A DNA stretch of 64,000 nt from Sphingobacterium paucimobilis HER1398 (GCF_000416985.1 NZ_ATDL01000022.1:372001-436000); one strand, 5' to 3'. Counted from the stretch's first letter, positions 44,159 to 52,777 are shown. The notes: generated by a model not told the origin, from the letters alone. Program-made: numbers and translations.

Positions 44159-44602
44159 ATGGAAATTATATTAAAACAAGATGTTAAACACCTTGGTGAA
44201 AAAGACGATATCGTAGTAGTAAAACCTGGCTTCGGACGTAACTACTTAATCCCTCAAGGCTTCGCTATTTTAGCGACATCATCAGCAAAAAAAGTATTGG
44301 CTGAGAATATCAAACAAGCTCAGTTCAAGCAAGATAAAATCAAGAAAGACGCTACAGAGTTAGCAACTAAATTAGAAAACGTTAAGCTTTCTATTGGTGC
44401 TAAAGCTGGTGAAACAGGAAAAATCTTTGGTAAAGTAAACAGCATTCAAATTGCAGATGCATTGAAAGCACAAGGTTACGAAGTAGATCGTCGCCGTATT
44501 ACTTTCGAAGTAGAACCTAAAACACTTGGTGAATACGTAGCTAACTTAAACTTACACAAAGAAGTTAAAGTACAAGTTCCTTTCGAAGTAGTAGCTGAAT
44601 AA
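44159..44602 (+). CDS. rplI: 50S ribosomal protein bL9
   Basis: A 147-residue bL9. The N-domain MEIILKQDVKHLGEKDDIVVVKPGFGRNYLIPQGFA is the classic rRNA-binding part, joined by a long helix (about 40-75) to the C-domain (GKIFGKVNSIQIADALKAQGYEVDRR). It is the third gene of the rpsF-rpsR-rplI operon, preceded by an ideal AAGGAGGA and followed by a strong terminator. Confidence 0.97.
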   Translation: MEIILKQDVKHLGEKDDIVVVKPGFGRNYLIPQGFAILATSSAKKVLAENIKQAQFKQDKIKKDATELATKLENVKLSIGAKAGETGKIFGKVNSIQIADALKAQGYEVDRRRITFEVEPKTLGEYVANLNLHKEVKVQVPFEVVAE

Positions 44603-44624
44603 GCAATACATTGATTAAAAATAT

Positions 44625-44658
44625 AGAGGAGATAATTTTCATTATCTCCTCTTTTTTT
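44625..44658 (+). terminator. terminator of ribosomal operon
   Basis: Perfect 12-bp stem AGAGGAGATAAT / ATTATCTCCTCT with loop TTTC and a T-run. Confidence 0.9.
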
Positions 44659-44735
44659 ATATCAGATCACCGCTAATCGCTCTTGGCAAAAATACAACCA
44701 CGGCTCCAAGACTAGCAGATAAAGAAAGTTTTCAT

Positions 44736-44743
44736 TATTTTTG
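44736..44743 (+). promoter_or_regulatory. -7 box of LapA-like gene
   Basis: TATTTTTG, 26 nt before the ATG at 44770. Confidence 0.5.
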
Positions 44744-44769
44744 GCCAGAACACAAAACACATATCTAAT

Positions 44770-45090
44770 ATGAGACCAAAAACAATCATTATTGCAATCC
44801 TATTAGCAATTGTTGCCCTTATCTTATTTAATAATAAAGAAGAAAGCACCTTTTGGTTTTTTGGAGAAATTAGAACTTCCAAACTGATCATACTCGCAAC
44901 ATTTTATATACTGGGAATCATTACAGGTGGTATCCTATTTAGACGTCGTAAAAAACATCCAAAAGAATATGCCGTGACAAACCCTAATCCGCCCATAACA
45001 GAAACCATAGAATCAAATAACTCTATATCTTCACCATATGCACCTAATGCCCTAAGTGACGAAGATCGTGAGTTTATTAGAAGAGACTAA
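44770..45090 (+). CDS. LapA-like (DUF1049) two-helix membrane protein
   Basis: A 106-residue inner-membrane protein with two TM helices (about 4-20 and 37-57) joined by the short hairpin NNKEESTFWFFGEIRTSK, followed by RRRKK and a polar cytoplasmic tail. This is the pattern of DUF1049/LapA proteins linked in other bacteria to LPS assembly and cell-surface homeostasis. The HAD gene begins 6 bp downstream. Confidence 0.7.
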   Translation: MRPKTIIIAILLAIVALILFNNKEESTFWFFGEIRTSKLIILATFYILGIITGGILFRRRKKHPKEYAVTNPNPPITETIESNNSISSPYAPNALSDEDREFIRRD

Positions 45091-45096
45091 AAAAAC

Positions 45097-45753
45097 ATGC
45101 AGGAACTTGCTTTATTATTCGATATGGATGGTGTAATAGCACATACCAACCCCTATCATTCAAAAGCCTTTGAGGCTTTCTTTGACAAATACAAAATACC
45201 CTACAGCCTTGCAGAGTTTGAAGAACATATGTATGGAAAACATAATTCATACATCATGTCTCATTTTTTCAAGAGACCTATTGCTGGAGATGAGTTGCTA
45301 CAGCTAGAGCAAGAAAAAGAAGAAATGTTTAGACAGGTATATGCACAACATGTCGAGGGAATCCCTGGATACGTAAATTTTCTAAAAAAAATAAAGCAAG
45401 CAGGGATTAAGACAGGAGTAGCCACTTCGGCACCCCGTGCCAATATGGACCTTATTATCGATGGTTTAGAAATACGGAACATGCTGGACTCCTTTATGTC
45501 CAGCGAGAATGTTAGCCAACATAAACCAAACCCAGAGGTCTACATAAAATCAGCGGTAAACCTCCAAATACCTTACCATAGGTGTATCGTATTCGAAGAC
45601 TCTTTCTCCGGAATCACAGCTGCAATCAATGCCAATATGAAAGTTGTAGGCGTATTGAGTTCTCACACTAAAAGTGAACTTCCTCCCTGTGATTTGTACA
45701 TCGAAGATTATACGGAAATAGAACTCAACAGCCTCTTTAATCTTATAGATTAA
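45097..45753 (+). CDS. HAD-family phosphatase, beta-phosphoglucomutase-like
   Basis: A 218-residue HAD hydrolase. Motif I LFDMDGVIAHT has nucleophile D9 and acid D11, a four-helix cap lies at about 15-90, motif II is GVATSAPRANM, and motif IV is HRCIVFEDSFSGITAAINANMKVVG. The fold matches sugar-phosphate phosphatases and beta-phosphoglucomutases. The exact substrate is open. It is co-transcribed with the LapA-like gene. Confidence 0.88.
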   Translation: MQELALLFDMDGVIAHTNPYHSKAFEAFFDKYKIPYSLAEFEEHMYGKHNSYIMSHFFKRPIAGDELLQLEQEKEEMFRQVYAQHVEGIPGYVNFLKKIKQAGIKTGVATSAPRANMDLIIDGLEIRNMLDSFMSSENVSQHKPNPEVYIKSAVNLQIPYHRCIVFEDSFSGITAAINANMKVVGVLSSHTKSELPPCDLYIEDYTEIELNSLFNLID

Positions 45754-45766
45754 CTAAAAAACTACT

Positions 45767-45774
45767 TATCTTTG
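45767..45774 (+). promoter_or_regulatory. -7 box, leaderless mqnC
   Basis: TATCTTTG ends 6 nt before the ATG at 45781, giving a leaderless or near-leaderless mRNA. A TTG start at 45772 would lie inside this box and is rejected. Confidence 0.5.
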
Positions 45775-45780
45775 TCTGTG

Positions 45781-46905
45781 ATGAATGTTCAAAATATACT
45801 AGAGCGTGCGCTCCAATTTGACTTCCTTTCCAAGGAAGAAGGCATCTTTCTATATCAGAATGCTGCGACCGCCCAACTCGCACATGTGGCCAACATCTTG
45901 AGAAAAAAACAAGTTCCACATGGCAAAGTAACATGGCAAATTGACAGAAATGTAAATACAACAAATGTCTGTATAGCAAACTGTAAATTTTGTAATTTCT
46001 TCAGAAGGCCGGGACACGAAGACAGTTATATCACAGACATTGAAACGTATAAAACAAAAATAGAGGAAACCTTCAAATATGGCGGGGATCAGCTCCTTTT
46101 ACAAGGCGGTCACCACCCAGATTTAGGAATCGAGTTTTATCGAGACCTATTTCAAAAACTAAAAGAACTATATCCTACACTAAAGCTACACTCTTTAGGC
46201 CCTCCCGAAATAGCGCATATCTCAAAACTAGAGGGTATGTCTCATATTGATGTCCTTACCATACTAAAAGAAGCAGGTTTAGACTCACTACCCGGTGCCG
46301 GTGCAGAAATACTCAACGACCGCGTGAGGAGATTGATCTCTAAGGGAAAATGCGGAGGACAGGAATGGCTCGATGTAATGCGTGCAGCCCATAAGATCAA
46401 CCTACCAACATCAGCTACAATGATGTTTGGCCATATCGAGACGATCGAAGAACGCTTTGAACACCTCGTATGGATCCGAGAAGTACAGAGTGAAAAGCCA
46501 AAAGATAGCCACGGTTTTATAGCCTTCATCCCTTGGCCTTTTCAAGATGATGGTACACTGTTAAAAAGATTAAGAGGAATTGCCAATAATGTGACATCAG
46601 ATGAGTATATCAGAATGATTGCATTGAGTAGAATAATGCTTCCAAACATAAAAAATATACAAGCCTCTTGGCTTACTGTCGGCAAACCAACAGCACAAGT
46701 ATGTTTGCACAGCGGTGCCAACGACTTTGGCTCTATCATGATCGAAGAAAATGTGGTCTCTGCAGCAGGAGCCCCTCACCGCTTCACATCTAAATCAATT
46801 CAAGATGCGATTAAAGAAGCTGGATTTGAACCACAATTACGTACACAGACATACCAGTTTAGAGAGATTCCAGAATCTATGGTCGAACAAGTAATCAATT
46901 ATTGA
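45781..46905 (+). CDS. mqnC: cyclic dehypoxanthinyl futalosine synthase
   Basis: A 374-residue radical SAM enzyme that cyclises dehypoxanthine futalosine in the futalosine route to menaquinone. The [4Fe-4S] cluster motif C64-x3-C68-x2-C71 (CIANCKFC) is present, along with MqnC/CofH-type features (GGDQLLLQGGHHPDLGIEFY, GSIMIEENVVSAAGAPH). Its stop overlaps the scpB start (TGATG), although the functions differ. No other mqn gene is in the window. Confidence 0.93.
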   Translation: MNVQNILERALQFDFLSKEEGIFLYQNAATAQLAHVANILRKKQVPHGKVTWQIDRNVNTTNVCIANCKFCNFFRRPGHEDSYITDIETYKTKIEETFKYGGDQLLLQGGHHPDLGIEFYRDLFQKLKELYPTLKLHSLGPPEIAHISKLEGMSHIDVLTILKEAGLDSLPGAGAEILNDRVRRLISKGKCGGQEWLDVMRAAHKINLPTSATMMFGHIETIEERFEHLVWIREVQSEKPKDSHGFIAFIPWPFQDDGTLLKRLRGIANNVTSDEYIRMIALSRIMLPNIKNIQASWLTVGKPTAQVCLHSGANDFGSIMIEENVVSAAGAPHRFTSKSIQDAIKEAGFEPQLRTQTYQFREIPESMVEQVINY

Positions 46906-47465
46906 TGAAAGATATTATGCTCAACATTGAAGCATTAATTTTTGCTTCAGAAGAAGGTATTTCAGCAATTGAAATCAAGAATGTACTCCACGAAGCGCTA
47001 TTGATAGAGATTAATAAAGATGAAGTGCTGACTTTCCTGGATAAAATAAAGGTGAAATATGAAAACGAAGACTCCATATTCTCCTTATCCCCGATAAACA
47101 ATAAATACCAATTTCTGACGAAGGTAATATATCACGATGCGATTAATCAACTGCAAGCACACAGGGACCGTAAAAAACTAAGTCAAGCAGGACTGGAAAC
47201 CTTGTCTATCATCGCCTACAGACAACCTATTACCAAGCTCGAAGTGGAACAGATTCGAGGGGTAAACTGTGATTATTCAATACAACGTCTATTAGAAAAA
47301 GACCTGATAAAAATTGTTGGAAAGGCAGAAACAATAGGCAAGCCCCTATTGTATGCAACGAGTGATCAGTTCATGAATCACTTTGGCATCAATTCTGTGA
47401 AAGACCTTCCTCAACTTAAGGATATTATCAACGAAGAAAATAGCATCGGCGAGATTATAGAATAA
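46905..47465 (+). CDS. scpB: segregation and condensation protein B
   Basis: A 186-residue winged-helix protein, the ScpB subunit of the SMC-ScpAB complex that compacts and segregates the chromosome. The conserved core is LSQAGLETLSIIAYRQPITKLEVEQIRGVNCDYSIQRLLEKDLI (about 95-138). The start at 46905 shares its A with the mqnC stop. A TTG three bases upstream is rejected. scpA is not in the window. Confidence 0.92.
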   Translation: MKDIMLNIEALIFASEEGISAIEIKNVLHEALLIEINKDEVLTFLDKIKVKYENEDSIFSLSPINNKYQFLTKVIYHDAINQLQAHRDRKKLSQAGLETLSIIAYRQPITKLEVEQIRGVNCDYSIQRLLEKDLIKIVGKAETIGKPLLYATSDQFMNHFGINSVKDLPQLKDIINEENSIGEIIE

Positions 47466-47590
47466 GGCAAAACCAAAACAACAAAACAAAACACTGATAA
47501 TCAGCCGCATATTTTTAAAAAAAAGTTTTAAGTTTTGATTTTCTTATCTAATTTTACGCTAGAATTAATAACAGAAAGAATTAGCTTACT

Positions 47591-47755
47591 ATGATGAACG
47601 AGAGTGTCGAAAAGTTTGAAATTGAAGAGGAATTAATCAATTTTAATGGTCCAGAGGACGATTCTGATGACTTTGATGATGATGATTTCGGATTAGAAAT
47701 TGACTCTATAGGTGGGTTTGACGATTTTGATGATGAGGATGAAGATGATTTCTAA
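47591..47755 (+). CDS. small highly acidic protein, unknown
   Basis: A 54-residue ORF, start ATG 47591 (or 47594), stop TAA. It has 16 Asp and 10 Glu against one Lys and no Arg. The second half is Asp/Phe-rich (SDDFDDDDFG, GGFDDFDDEDEDDF). The reading frame is intact with codons resembling neighbouring genes, and the ORF is bounded by scpB and a terminator. Such acidic tails occur in DNA mimics, chaperone-like or RNA polymerase-binding proteins. I do not recognise a family. Confidence 0.6.
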   Translation: MMNESVEKFEIEEELINFNGPEDDSDDFDDDDFGLEIDSIGGFDDFDDEDEDDF

Positions 47756-47785
47756 ATCTCCGTTATAAAGATAGTCCACCTATAC

Positions 47786-47816
47786 AGAAAAAGCGATTTT
47801 AAAAATCGCCTTTTCT
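47786..47816. terminator. bidirectional terminator
   Basis: Stem GCGATT / AATCGC with flanking A5/T4 arms, between the acidic ORF and the convergent XRE gene. Confidence 0.7.
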
Positions 47817-48144
47817 ATTTTTGGTGTAGTTGCTCGTACAGATCTATAACTTTCTTTTGCAAATCTATAACTTCAATTTCTCGAAGTTGCAACTTCCTTC
47901 CCAACTCATTCATTTCATCTATCCGATCCTTATCATCATCTGTATCAGAGGTAGACAATAGCTGAACTAACGACAGTCCAAATAATTTAGAAATCTGATT
48001 CAAACGTGATAAATTCACATCTGTGATACCAGTTTCAATTTTCGAAAAAGCAGGAATAGATATATCTAACCGCTTTGCAACATCTTCTTGGCTCCAGCCT
48101 TTCTGATGTCTTAATAATCTAATTTTCTTTCCTAAAGCATTCAT
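47815..48144 (-). CDS. XRE-family HTH regulator
   Basis: A 109-residue regulator. The N-terminal HTH_3 (LGKKIRLLRHQKGWSQEDVAKRLDISIPAFSKIETGITDVN, about 4-44) is followed by a C-terminal coiled coil (LGRKLQLREIEVIDLQKKVIDLYEQL) probably for dimerisation. This SinR/Cro-like arrangement with a heptad tail is common in Bacteroidetes. Targets are unknown. It has its own -7 box at 48169. Confidence 0.88.
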   Translation of the reverse strand: MNALGKKIRLLRHQKGWSQEDVAKRLDISIPAFSKIETGITDVNLSRLNQISKLFGLSLVQLLSTSDTDDDKDRIDEMNELGRKLQLREIEVIDLQKKVIDLYEQLHQK

Positions 48145-48168
48145 TTGGTAAATGTTAATGTTTTACCT

Positions 48169-48176
48169 CAAAAGTA
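48169..48176 (-). promoter_or_regulatory. -7 box of XRE gene
   Basis: Minus-strand TACTTTTG (TAnnTTTG), 24 nt upstream of the ATG at 48144. Confidence 0.45.
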
Positions 48177-48215
48177 AAAATAAATTGTTAAAATAAAAAG
48201 AAAATCAAAAACAGT

Positions 48216-49589
48216 TTAGTCTATTTTCGTTAAAAATTTATCCGCAAACTTGAGCATATTAATACCACTGTAATTACTTGAACTCATAAACAACATATTA
48301 TACCCTTGACTATCAAACACTTCCAAAAAACCATACAAATCAACAGTGTCAGTTATCACCAGTAAATTTGGATGGTTAAACACCTTTACAATTTTATCAA
48401 CAATATTATCTAAAACTACATTTTTTTCTTTTATACTGCTTTTATTGATGAAAACAACCGAAGTATCCGACTCCATCATACTTCTATCATACTGTTCCAT
48501 TTTATCCCCTTCTATTACATCATAGGGATTTAACTCAATAATAGTCAATAATTTAAAAGAAGAAAACTGTTCTTTAATAGCGTGTATACTGGATTTCAAC
48601 TTAGTAGGCGTATGGGCAAAGTCTTGATAGACCACACTCCCATCGGCACTGGCTACAAATTCCAGATAACGAATGGAACTCTTAAAATCTCTTATCGCCC
48701 GATAAAAATCATCTCGCTTTATACCCAACCATTCACACACGGTATATGCACCAGCAATATTCGATAGATTTTGTTTACCTATGATTTGCAAAGGAATCTC
48801 CTCTTCTCCAACCTGTAGGTAAGTCACCCCTTTATTAATCGTATAATTGGGCAATCGATACCCATGTCGATTGATCTTACAATCCTTGGTCTCTCCTACG
48901 ATTTTCACCACATTATTATCTTCCTTATTATAGATCAATGTCCCTTTGGGAACAATCGTATCGATAAAAGTTTCAAATTGATGCAGATACTCTTCCTCCG
49001 TCATTAACATCTTAAAATTATCCCATTGAATATTACTGATCAAAGCAATATTGGGATGATAATAATGAAACTTCGAATGGGAATCGATAGAAGAAGCATA
49101 GAATTCGTCTCCCTCAATAAGCATTATTGGCGCACTTGAGGTCAGCTTAATTAAAGAGTCAAAGCCCTCCAATTTCGCTCCCACAAGATAGTCAAAATCT
49201 CGACCTAAATACTTTAACACATGCATGACCATACTCGTAATAGTAGTCTTGCCGTACGTACCGGCAATAACTACCCGAGTCTTATCAATACTGTGCTCAT
49301 ACACAAACTCCGGAAATGAATAAATCTTAACACCTAACTCTTGTGCCTTTGCCAATTCAACATTATCTGCTGAAGCATGTTTACCCAAAATCACGGCATC
49401 AATATCAGAGGTAATCCGGTCTCCATCCCAACCAATTTTTGCAGGCAATAAACCAGCCTCTTGAAGTCGAGATTTGGAAGGTTCCACAATCTGATCATCA
49501 GAACCAGTCACCTGATGTCCTAACTTAGCTAAACTAATAGCCAAATTATGCATCACACTACCTCCAATAGCTATAAAATGTATCCGCAT
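48216..49589 (-). CDS. Mpl-like UDP-N-acetylmuramate peptide ligase
   Basis: A 457-residue Mur ligase-family enzyme. N-terminal Rossmann domain MRIHFIAIGGSVMHNLAISL, P-loop GTYGKTT at 110-116, central motif IEGDEFYASS, and the KQNLSNIAGAYTVCEWLG linker to the C-terminal domain. Similarity to MurC and the recycling ligase Mpl suggests it joins recovered tripeptide to UDP-MurNAc. MurC is usually elsewhere in the cell-wall cluster, so Mpl is favoured. It is the last gene of the tpiA-prmA-mpl run, 2 bp after prmA. Confidence 0.85.
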   Translation of the reverse strand: MRIHFIAIGGSVMHNLAISLAKLGHQVTGSDDQIVEPSKSRLQEAGLLPAKIGWDGDRITSDIDAVILGKHASADNVELAKAQELGVKIYSFPEFVYEHSIDKTRVVIAGTYGKTTITSMVMHVLKYLGRDFDYLVGAKLEGFDSLIKLTSSAPIMLIEGDEFYASSIDSHSKFHYYHPNIALISNIQWDNFKMLMTEEEYLHQFETFIDTIVPKGTLIYNKEDNNVVKIVGETKDCKINRHGYRLPNYTINKGVTYLQVGEEEIPLQIIGKQNLSNIAGAYTVCEWLGIKRDDFYRAIRDFKSSIRYLEFVASADGSVVYQDFAHTPTKLKSSIHAIKEQFSSFKLLTIIELNPYDVIEGDKMEQYDRSMMESDTSVVFINKSSIKEKNVVLDNIVDKIVKVFNHPNLLVITDTVDLYGFLEVFDSQGYNMLFMSSSNYSGINMLKFADKFLTKID

Positions 49590-49591
49590 GA

Positions 49592-50431
49592 TTATCCTTT
49601 AACAAACTTGGCCGCGCACCAACTATCCATTAATTTCATCTCTTGAAAAGAAAAGCCGATAGTATCACATTTATCCCTTAAGATGTTGAGGTCGTCTCCC
49701 TCATAAAAACCACTTAGGTACAACTGCCCCCCCATTTCCAAAACACTCGCATAAGTATCCAATTGGTCTAACAAAATATTCCTATTAATGTTTGCCAATA
49801 TCACATCGTACTTTTCACCTACAATAACATCCTTAGAACCTAAGCGACTTTCTAAATTTGTGATGTTGTTGAGTTGCTTATTCTCTTCTACACTGTCTAC
49901 ACAAATAGGATCATAGTCGACCGCTACCAAAGAAGCAGCGCCACGCTTGGCAGCCAGAATAGCCAAAATACCAGTACCACAGCCCATGTCCAATACTCGC
50001 TTGCCTTCAAAATCATTGGCCAAAACAAAAGAAAGCATCATCGAAGTAGTTTGATGATGCCCTGTACCAAAAGACATCTTAGGATCAATGACAATCTCGT
50101 AATCGTAAGCAGGCTTAGCCTCATGAAAAGTAGCCCGAACATAACAAGCATCATCAACCAAAATTGGATTGAAATTACTTTCCCAAAGGGTATTCCAATT
50201 CTGTTCTTCGATGTCGTTTACCGTGTAATCCAGCTGATAATCCGATACCTGTACCAACAGCAAAGTCTCTAGCGCTTGGATATCCAAATTCGAACTCGGA
50301 ATATAGCCTACAAAACCATCTTCGTTATCCTCAAAGGTATCAAAACCAATATCTCCAAGCTCTGCAATAAGCAAATCTTTCTGCCACTCCTCAATGTCGG
50401 CACTTACAAAATTAACAGCTGTATATTTCAT
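49592..50431 (-). CDS. prmA: ribosomal protein L11 methyltransferase
   Basis: A 279-residue class I SAM methyltransferase that trimethylates ribosomal protein uL11. The small N-terminal substrate domain (1-65) precedes the core with DPKMSFGTGHHQTTSMML (117-134), SAM-binding VLDMGCGTGILAI (146-158) and ILANINRNILL, all PrmA hallmarks. Spacing is 4 bp after tpiA and 2 bp before the Mpl-like gene, in one operon. Confidence 0.93.
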   Translation of the reverse strand: MKYTAVNFVSADIEEWQKDLLIAELGDIGFDTFEDNEDGFVGYIPSSNLDIQALETLLLVQVSDYQLDYTVNDIEEQNWNTLWESNFNPILVDDACYVRATFHEAKPAYDYEIVIDPKMSFGTGHHQTTSMMLSFVLANDFEGKRVLDMGCGTGILAILAAKRGAASLVAVDYDPICVDSVEENKQLNNITNLESRLGSKDVIVGEKYDVILANINRNILLDQLDTYASVLEMGGQLYLSGFYEGDDLNILRDKCDTIGFSFQEMKLMDSWCAAKFVKG

Positions 50432-50435
50432 TATT

Positions 50436-51200
50436 TTAGTTAAATACTTTCACAATTTCCAAGAAATCTCTCGACTTCAAAGAAGCACCTCCAATCAACC
50501 CTCCATCAATATCCTTTTGAGCAAATAAAGTAGATGCATTAGAAGGATTTGCACTCCCCCCGTAAAGAATAGTAGTCGCATCCGCAACCTCGGCACCATA
50601 CTGTTGTGCAATAGTCTCACGAATAAAAGCATGCACCTCCTGCGCCTCTTCTGGCGAAGCAGTCAACCCTGTTCCAATAGCCCAAACGGGTTCATAAGCA
50701 AGAACAACAGATGCAAAGTCGTCTTGACCTAAATGGAAAACGCCAGCTTCCAATTGCGTTTTTATAACATCAAAGAAACGACCAGATTCACGCTCCTCTT
50801 TTGTCTCTCCAATACAAAAAATAGGCTTCAAGCCATGTTTCAATGCAGCATTTAACTTCTCGGCAAGAAGAGCATCTGTCTCCCCAAAATAAGCTCTACG
50901 CTCCGAATGTCCTAAGATAACATATTGAGCACCTACGGATTTAACCTGAGAAGCTGAAACTTCGCCCGTATAAGCACCTGACTCCGCTTGGTGAATATTC
51001 TGAGCACCAATATGCACATTAGGGACTGAAGCACTTAATTTAGCAATAGAAGAAAGATGGATAAATGGACTGCAAACCACAACCTCTTGATTACCGATTA
51101 CCTCATCCTTAACCATATTCACAATCTCCGAAAAAAGGCTAACCCCTTCTTCGTAACCAAGATTCATTTTCCAATTTCCTGCTACAATGTTTTTACGCAT
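50436..51200 (-). CDS. tpiA: triosephosphate isomerase
   Basis: A 254-residue TIM-barrel enzyme interconverting dihydroxyacetone phosphate and glyceraldehyde-3-phosphate. Active-site residues are N9 and K11 (AGNWKMN), H98 (LGHSERR) and E170 (AYEPVWAIGTG). The phosphate loop ILYGGSANPSN is intact. It lies 28 bp after the GlmU-like gene with no separate promoter visible, so it is probably part of the rpmE-to-mpl transcription unit. Confidence 0.97.
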   Translation of the reverse strand: MRKNIVAGNWKMNLGYEEGVSLFSEIVNMVKDEVIGNQEVVVCSPFIHLSSIAKLSASVPNVHIGAQNIHQAESGAYTGEVSASQVKSVGAQYVILGHSERRAYFGETDALLAEKLNAALKHGLKPIFCIGETKEERESGRFFDVIKTQLEAGVFHLGQDDFASVVLAYEPVWAIGTGLTASPEEAQEVHAFIRETIAQQYGAEVADATTILYGGSANPSNASTLFAQKDIDGGLIGGASLKSRDFLEIVKVFN

Positions 51201-51228
51201 GATAATATATGTTTAGTGTTGATTAATT

Positions 51229-52419
51229 TTAGTTATATCTTGTACCCTTCTGGTATAGAAAGGAAAAAACAGCTTCATCCTCCTCTGTAAATAATTCTTG
51301 CTTCAAAACTGATTTACGCTGCATCATAGCGAGAAAACGATCTAAAATATACCTCTCCTCCCCGTTATCTGTCAACCAGCTAAAATCTCGTACAAATTTC
51401 GGAATAAAATTCGACATTGCAATCTGACAACCTACCCCAATTACCGTTCCCGTATTAATTTTTGAGTTAATCCCCAACATCACCTGATCTCCCATAATCA
51501 ATCCACACTTTTGCATTCTCGTATCCCGCATTTTCTTCGTAGAATAGTCATAAAGATATACACTCTTCCAATCATTCCGTAGATTAGAATTACTACTGCC
51601 AGCACCAATATTGCATCCTTCTCCCAGCACAGCACATCCAAGATACCCCAAATGCCCCTTAGCCGAATTACCCCAGATTACCGTATTATTAATCTCGCCA
51701 CATACGGTACTATACGGCCCAATACTAACGTTTGGGTAAAGTACCGTTCCGCTCTTTATCCGACACCCTGAACCAATAGAAACTGGGCCATACACGACCA
51801 CACCGGCTTCCAACACGGCATCTGGTCCAATATAAATAGGTCCTTTACTGGAGTCCAGCATACATTGGCCCAACACGGCCGATTCGGCAATATAAAAAGC
51901 AGATCCAACAAACGAATGATTAATATAATCCGATGCAGCAGAAACATGACTGTCGATATAAGCTAAATCAAAAACAATCTGGTCAGCATTGTATAGGTAA
52001 ATATCTTCTGGATATATTAGTCGCTGGTTTTCCTGAACAGAAGTAACCGCTAGCGCACGTGCTAAACATCCGTCATCAAAATCATCTACGCTAGACAGAC
52101 GAATCGCAATCCATTCTCCTGTAGCAGAAACCAGTTTCTGCCCGACCTCAAGTTTACCTAGTTCACCAATTAATCCTGCATTCGGCAAAATCGAACCATC
52201 AATAACCAGCACATCTCCTTCACTACGAACTGCTAACGGAAACTTCTCCTGCAGATAATCCTTCGTAACATAACCAACATCAACGCCAAAGATAGCCTGC
52301 CATTTCTGGTCAATAGTAAATATGCCAACGCGCAGATTGCCCGTAGGACGGGTCGCAGTCAAAGGCATCAATTGCTCACGAAAGGAATAATCGTCAAATA
52401 ATAGGACAGAAAAAGACAT
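51229..52419 (-). CDS. alternative GlmU-family sugar nucleotidyltransferase
   Basis: A 396-residue protein of the Bacteroidetes alternative GlmU type (putative UDP-GlcNAc diphosphorylase/acetyltransferase). The N-terminal half has a reduced nucleotidyltransferase-like domain (LLFDDYSFREQLMPLTATRP near 6-25). The C-terminal half is a left-handed beta-helix (about 170-350: GPIYIGPDAVLEAGVVVYGPV, GEGCNIGAGSSNSNLRND). It probably supplies the steps after GlmS. The ATG at 52419 is preferred to one at 52452, which lies in the rpmE terminator. Confidence 0.83.
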   Translation of the reverse strand: MSFSVLLFDDYSFREQLMPLTATRPTGNLRVGIFTIDQKWQAIFGVDVGYVTKDYLQEKFPLAVRSEGDVLVIDGSILPNAGLIGELGKLEVGQKLVSATGEWIAIRLSSVDDFDDGCLARALAVTSVQENQRLIYPEDIYLYNADQIVFDLAYIDSHVSAASDYINHSFVGSAFYIAESAVLGQCMLDSSKGPIYIGPDAVLEAGVVVYGPVSIGSGCRIKSGTVLYPNVSIGPYSTVCGEINNTVIWGNSAKGHLGYLGCAVLGEGCNIGAGSSNSNLRNDWKSVYLYDYSTKKMRDTRMQKCGLIMGDQVMLGINSKINTGTVIGVGCQIAMSNFIPKFVRDFSWLTDNGEERYILDRFLAMMQRKSVLKQELFTEEDEAVFSFLYQKGTRYN

Positions 52420-52432
52420 AACTCTAAAATAC

Positions 52433-52463
52433 AAAAAATCCCGATAATACACTTATCGGGATT
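52433..52463 (-). terminator. terminator of rpmE
   Basis: Perfect 11-bp stem AATCCCGATAA / TTATCGGGATT with a U-run on the minus strand, 24 bp beyond the rpmE stop and only 14 bp before the GlmU-like start. Downstream expression probably depends on read-through. Confidence 0.8.
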
Positions 52464-52487
52464 CTTTACCATGATATAATACGGTAA

Positions 52488-52736
52488 TTATTTCTTGTTG
52501 TAACGAGTACGGAACTTATCGATACGTCCTGCTGTATCAACCAATTTCATCTTACCTGTATAGAAAGGGTGTGAAGTATGAGAAATCTCTAATTTCACCA
52601 ATGGATACTCATTTCCATCTTCCCAAGTGATTGTTTCTTTTGTATCTACACATGATTTAGTTATAAAAGAATATTCATTGGACATGTCTTTAAAAACAAC
52701 TAATCTGTAGTTTGATGGATGCAAATCTTTTTTCAT
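52488..52736 (-). CDS. rpmE2: 50S ribosomal protein L31 type B
   Basis: An 82-residue bL31 of the type B (zinc-free) class. It starts MKKDLHPSNYRLVVFKDMSN and ends SHPFYTGKMKLVDTAGRIDKFRTRY, lacking the CxxC zinc ribbon of type A. Zinc-free L31 often replaces the zinc form under zinc shortage, but many Bacteroidetes carry only type B. It has an excellent promoter and its own terminator. Confidence 0.95.
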   Translation of the reverse strand: MKKDLHPSNYRLVVFKDMSNEYSFITKSCVDTKETITWEDGNEYPLVKLEISHTSHPFYTGKMKLVDTAGRIDKFRTRYNKK

Positions 52737-52777
52737 TTTATCTTATGATTACTACTATATATTCAACAATTGAGGTG

